Origin: Alphaproteobacteria bacterium
Lineage (GTDB): Bacteria; Pseudomonadota; Alphaproteobacteria; Micavibrionales; Micavibrionaceae
DNA length: 64,000 nt
NCBI GenBank assembly: GCA_028289285.1
Contig: JANQRF010000002.1
Location: 372,001-436,000, forward strand
Direction: 5' to 3'
Numbering within the stretch: position 1 is the stretch's first letter; each line of letters starts with the position of its first letter. The notes beneath the pieces are model-generated. The model had not been told where the DNA came from, searched no databases, and saw only the letters and a program-made list of their open reading frames with translations. The position numbers and the translations under genes are program-made. Below, one piece after another: positions 63,225 to 64,000 of the stretch.

Positions 63225-63683
63225 ATGTCTGAGGCGGCTCATACAGAATCGGCGTCTGCCCGTAACCGCGCTGCGCGGCTCATGGCTGTGCAGGCTATCT
63301 ATCAGCGGGGGATTACGCCTAATGATGCGGCCTCATTGACGGCAGAATATGCAGCCCACCGGTCCGGCATGGACATTGACGGAGAAAAGGCCGTCGAACC
63401 CGATTCGGATTTGTTAAAATCCATCATCTTCGGCGTGTATGAAAAAGAGGATGATTTAAGCAATTTAATTACCCAAAACCGGGGTGAGACTGCAGGCACG
63501 CTGGATCCGCTTTTACAGGCCTGTCTGCTCTGTGGAGCCTATGAGCTGGCTTTTGAGCAAGTCACTGATTTTCCTATTATAATTTCCGATTATGTCGAGG
63601 TCGCCAAGGCCTTTTATGACGGCAAAGAACCAGGTCTTGTAAACGCCGTTTTGGACTCCGTCCGCAAAGCGGTCCGTAATTAG
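63225..63683 (+). CDS. nusB: Transcription antitermination protein NusB
   Basis: 152 aa helical protein of the rRNA antitermination complex. ASARNRAARLMAVQAIYQ opens the fold; LQACLLCGAYELAFEQV and ISDYVEVAKAFYDGKEPGLVNAVLDSV close it (two pieces). It follows ribH by 2 bp, the usual alphaproteobacterial order. Confidence 0.95.
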   Translation: MSEAAHTESASARNRAARLMAVQAIYQRGITPNDAASLTAEYAAHRSGMDIDGEKAVEPDSDLLKSIIFGVYEKEDDLSNLITQNRGETAGTLDPLLQACLLCGAYELAFEQVTDFPIIISDYVEVAKAFYDGKEPGLVNAVLDSVRKAVRN

Positions 63684-63784
63684 ATACAATTTAATCTATT
63701 CCCCATCATTTTTTAATGTTTGACGCGTATTCTGGATAGTGGGTTTACGGTCTCATTCTATTAGGGTTAAAGGGGAAATCTCAC

Positions 63785-64000
63785 ATGAAAATGGTTCTAA
63801 TCGGTCTGGTGGCCCTTGTGGTGCTTGGCGGCGGTGCTGCCGGCGCATATTTCTATTTCGCCAAACCGGCTGAAGCTGCAGGTGGTGAGCTTAGTGAAGT
63901 TGAAAAGGCTGAAGCTGAAGCAAAGGCGAAGGCTGAAGAAGAATCGGCACAAAAAGAGGCTGTCCAGTTTGTCGAAATTGATCCCCTCGTTCTGCCGATT
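63785..64000 (+). CDS. FliL-like membrane protein, 3' truncated by window edge
   Basis: 72 codons are present. AAAGGGG lies about 8 bp before the ATG. A single N-terminal membrane span (VLIGLVALVVLGGGAAGAYF) is followed by an Ala/Glu/Lys-rich charged linker and VQFVEIDPLVLPI, which resembles the start of FliL-type domains. FliL stabilises stators, which would fit motAB in the window, but only the beginning is seen, so the assignment is tentative. Confidence 0.55.
   Translation, partial: MKMVLIGLVALVVLGGGAAGAYFYFAKPAEAAGGELSEVEKAEAEAKAKAEEESAQKEAVQFVEIDPLVLPI

Overview
This 64 kb window reads as chromosome from a free-living alphaproteobacterium. The evidence is an LdtR-type MarR regulator, a PleC/DivJ-like membrane kinase, the order rpiB-glyA-nrdR-ribD-ribE-ribB-ribH-nusB, a polyhydroxybutyrate locus with PhaR, YdcH beside purEK, and a full CtrA-type motif (TTAA-N7-TTAA) upstream of motAB. 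The gene mix would suit a Rhodospirillales or Micavibrio-like lineage, but I cannot fix a genus from sequence alone. I see no rRNA, insertion sequence, prophage or CRISPR array. Both ends cut through genes (pth on the left, a FliL-like gene on the right).

Layout. 1-13.6 kb: pth-ychF, a large orphan protein, ilvE divergent from an OmpR/EnvZ-type two-component pair, csaA, a PAS histidine kinase, recX, an ABC-2 permease, hslO and trkH. 13.6-14.4 kb: the longest gene-poor stretch, with a multi-hairpin repeat and then a promoter plus a leader with mutually exclusive stems before a small basic protein. 14.4-21.3 kb: an OmpA-like lipoprotein, tRNA-Gln, a DJ-1-like protein, prfB with its programmed frameshift, two related secreted proteins (one with TcpQ-like repeats) and an orphan Rap1a/Tai-like immunity protein. 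21.3-25 kb: the PHB locus phaR / phaC-like-phaA-phaB. 25-37.4 kb: a cyclic-nucleotide-binding protein, AsmA, RHH, hypotheticals, metallophosphoesterase, fumC, purK-purE-ydcH, pfk and a PH-domain protein. 37.4-45.4 kb: ilvD, L,D-transpeptidase, a YcbK-like peptidase, folK-folP, a phosphatase, aspartate dehydrogenase and recO. 45.4-56.6 kb: a parS-like palindrome, an ADP-ribosyltransferase-like protein, parC, bpt, motB-motA, hemB, ldtR, two orphans (one with an RNA polymerase alpha-CTD) and gcdH. 56.7-64 kb: rpiB, glyA, nrdR, the rib cluster, nusB and a FliL-like gene.

Functional links. Acetyl-CoA goes to PHB through PhaA, PhaB and the PhaC-like protein, with PhaR as likely sensor. RibD, RibE, RibB and RibH cover most of riboflavin synthesis, but the GTP cyclohydrolase II half of the RibB protein has lost its zinc cysteines, so GCH II must be encoded elsewhere. 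LdtR, the L,D-transpeptidase and the YcbK-like enzyme form a cell-wall theme. ilvE and ilvD belong to branched-chain amino acid synthesis.

Points most worth a second look: the parS-like site, the attenuator-like leader at 13.86-14.12 kb, the orphan alpha-CTD protein, the ART-like protein next to parS, and several families of intergenic palindromic repeats.
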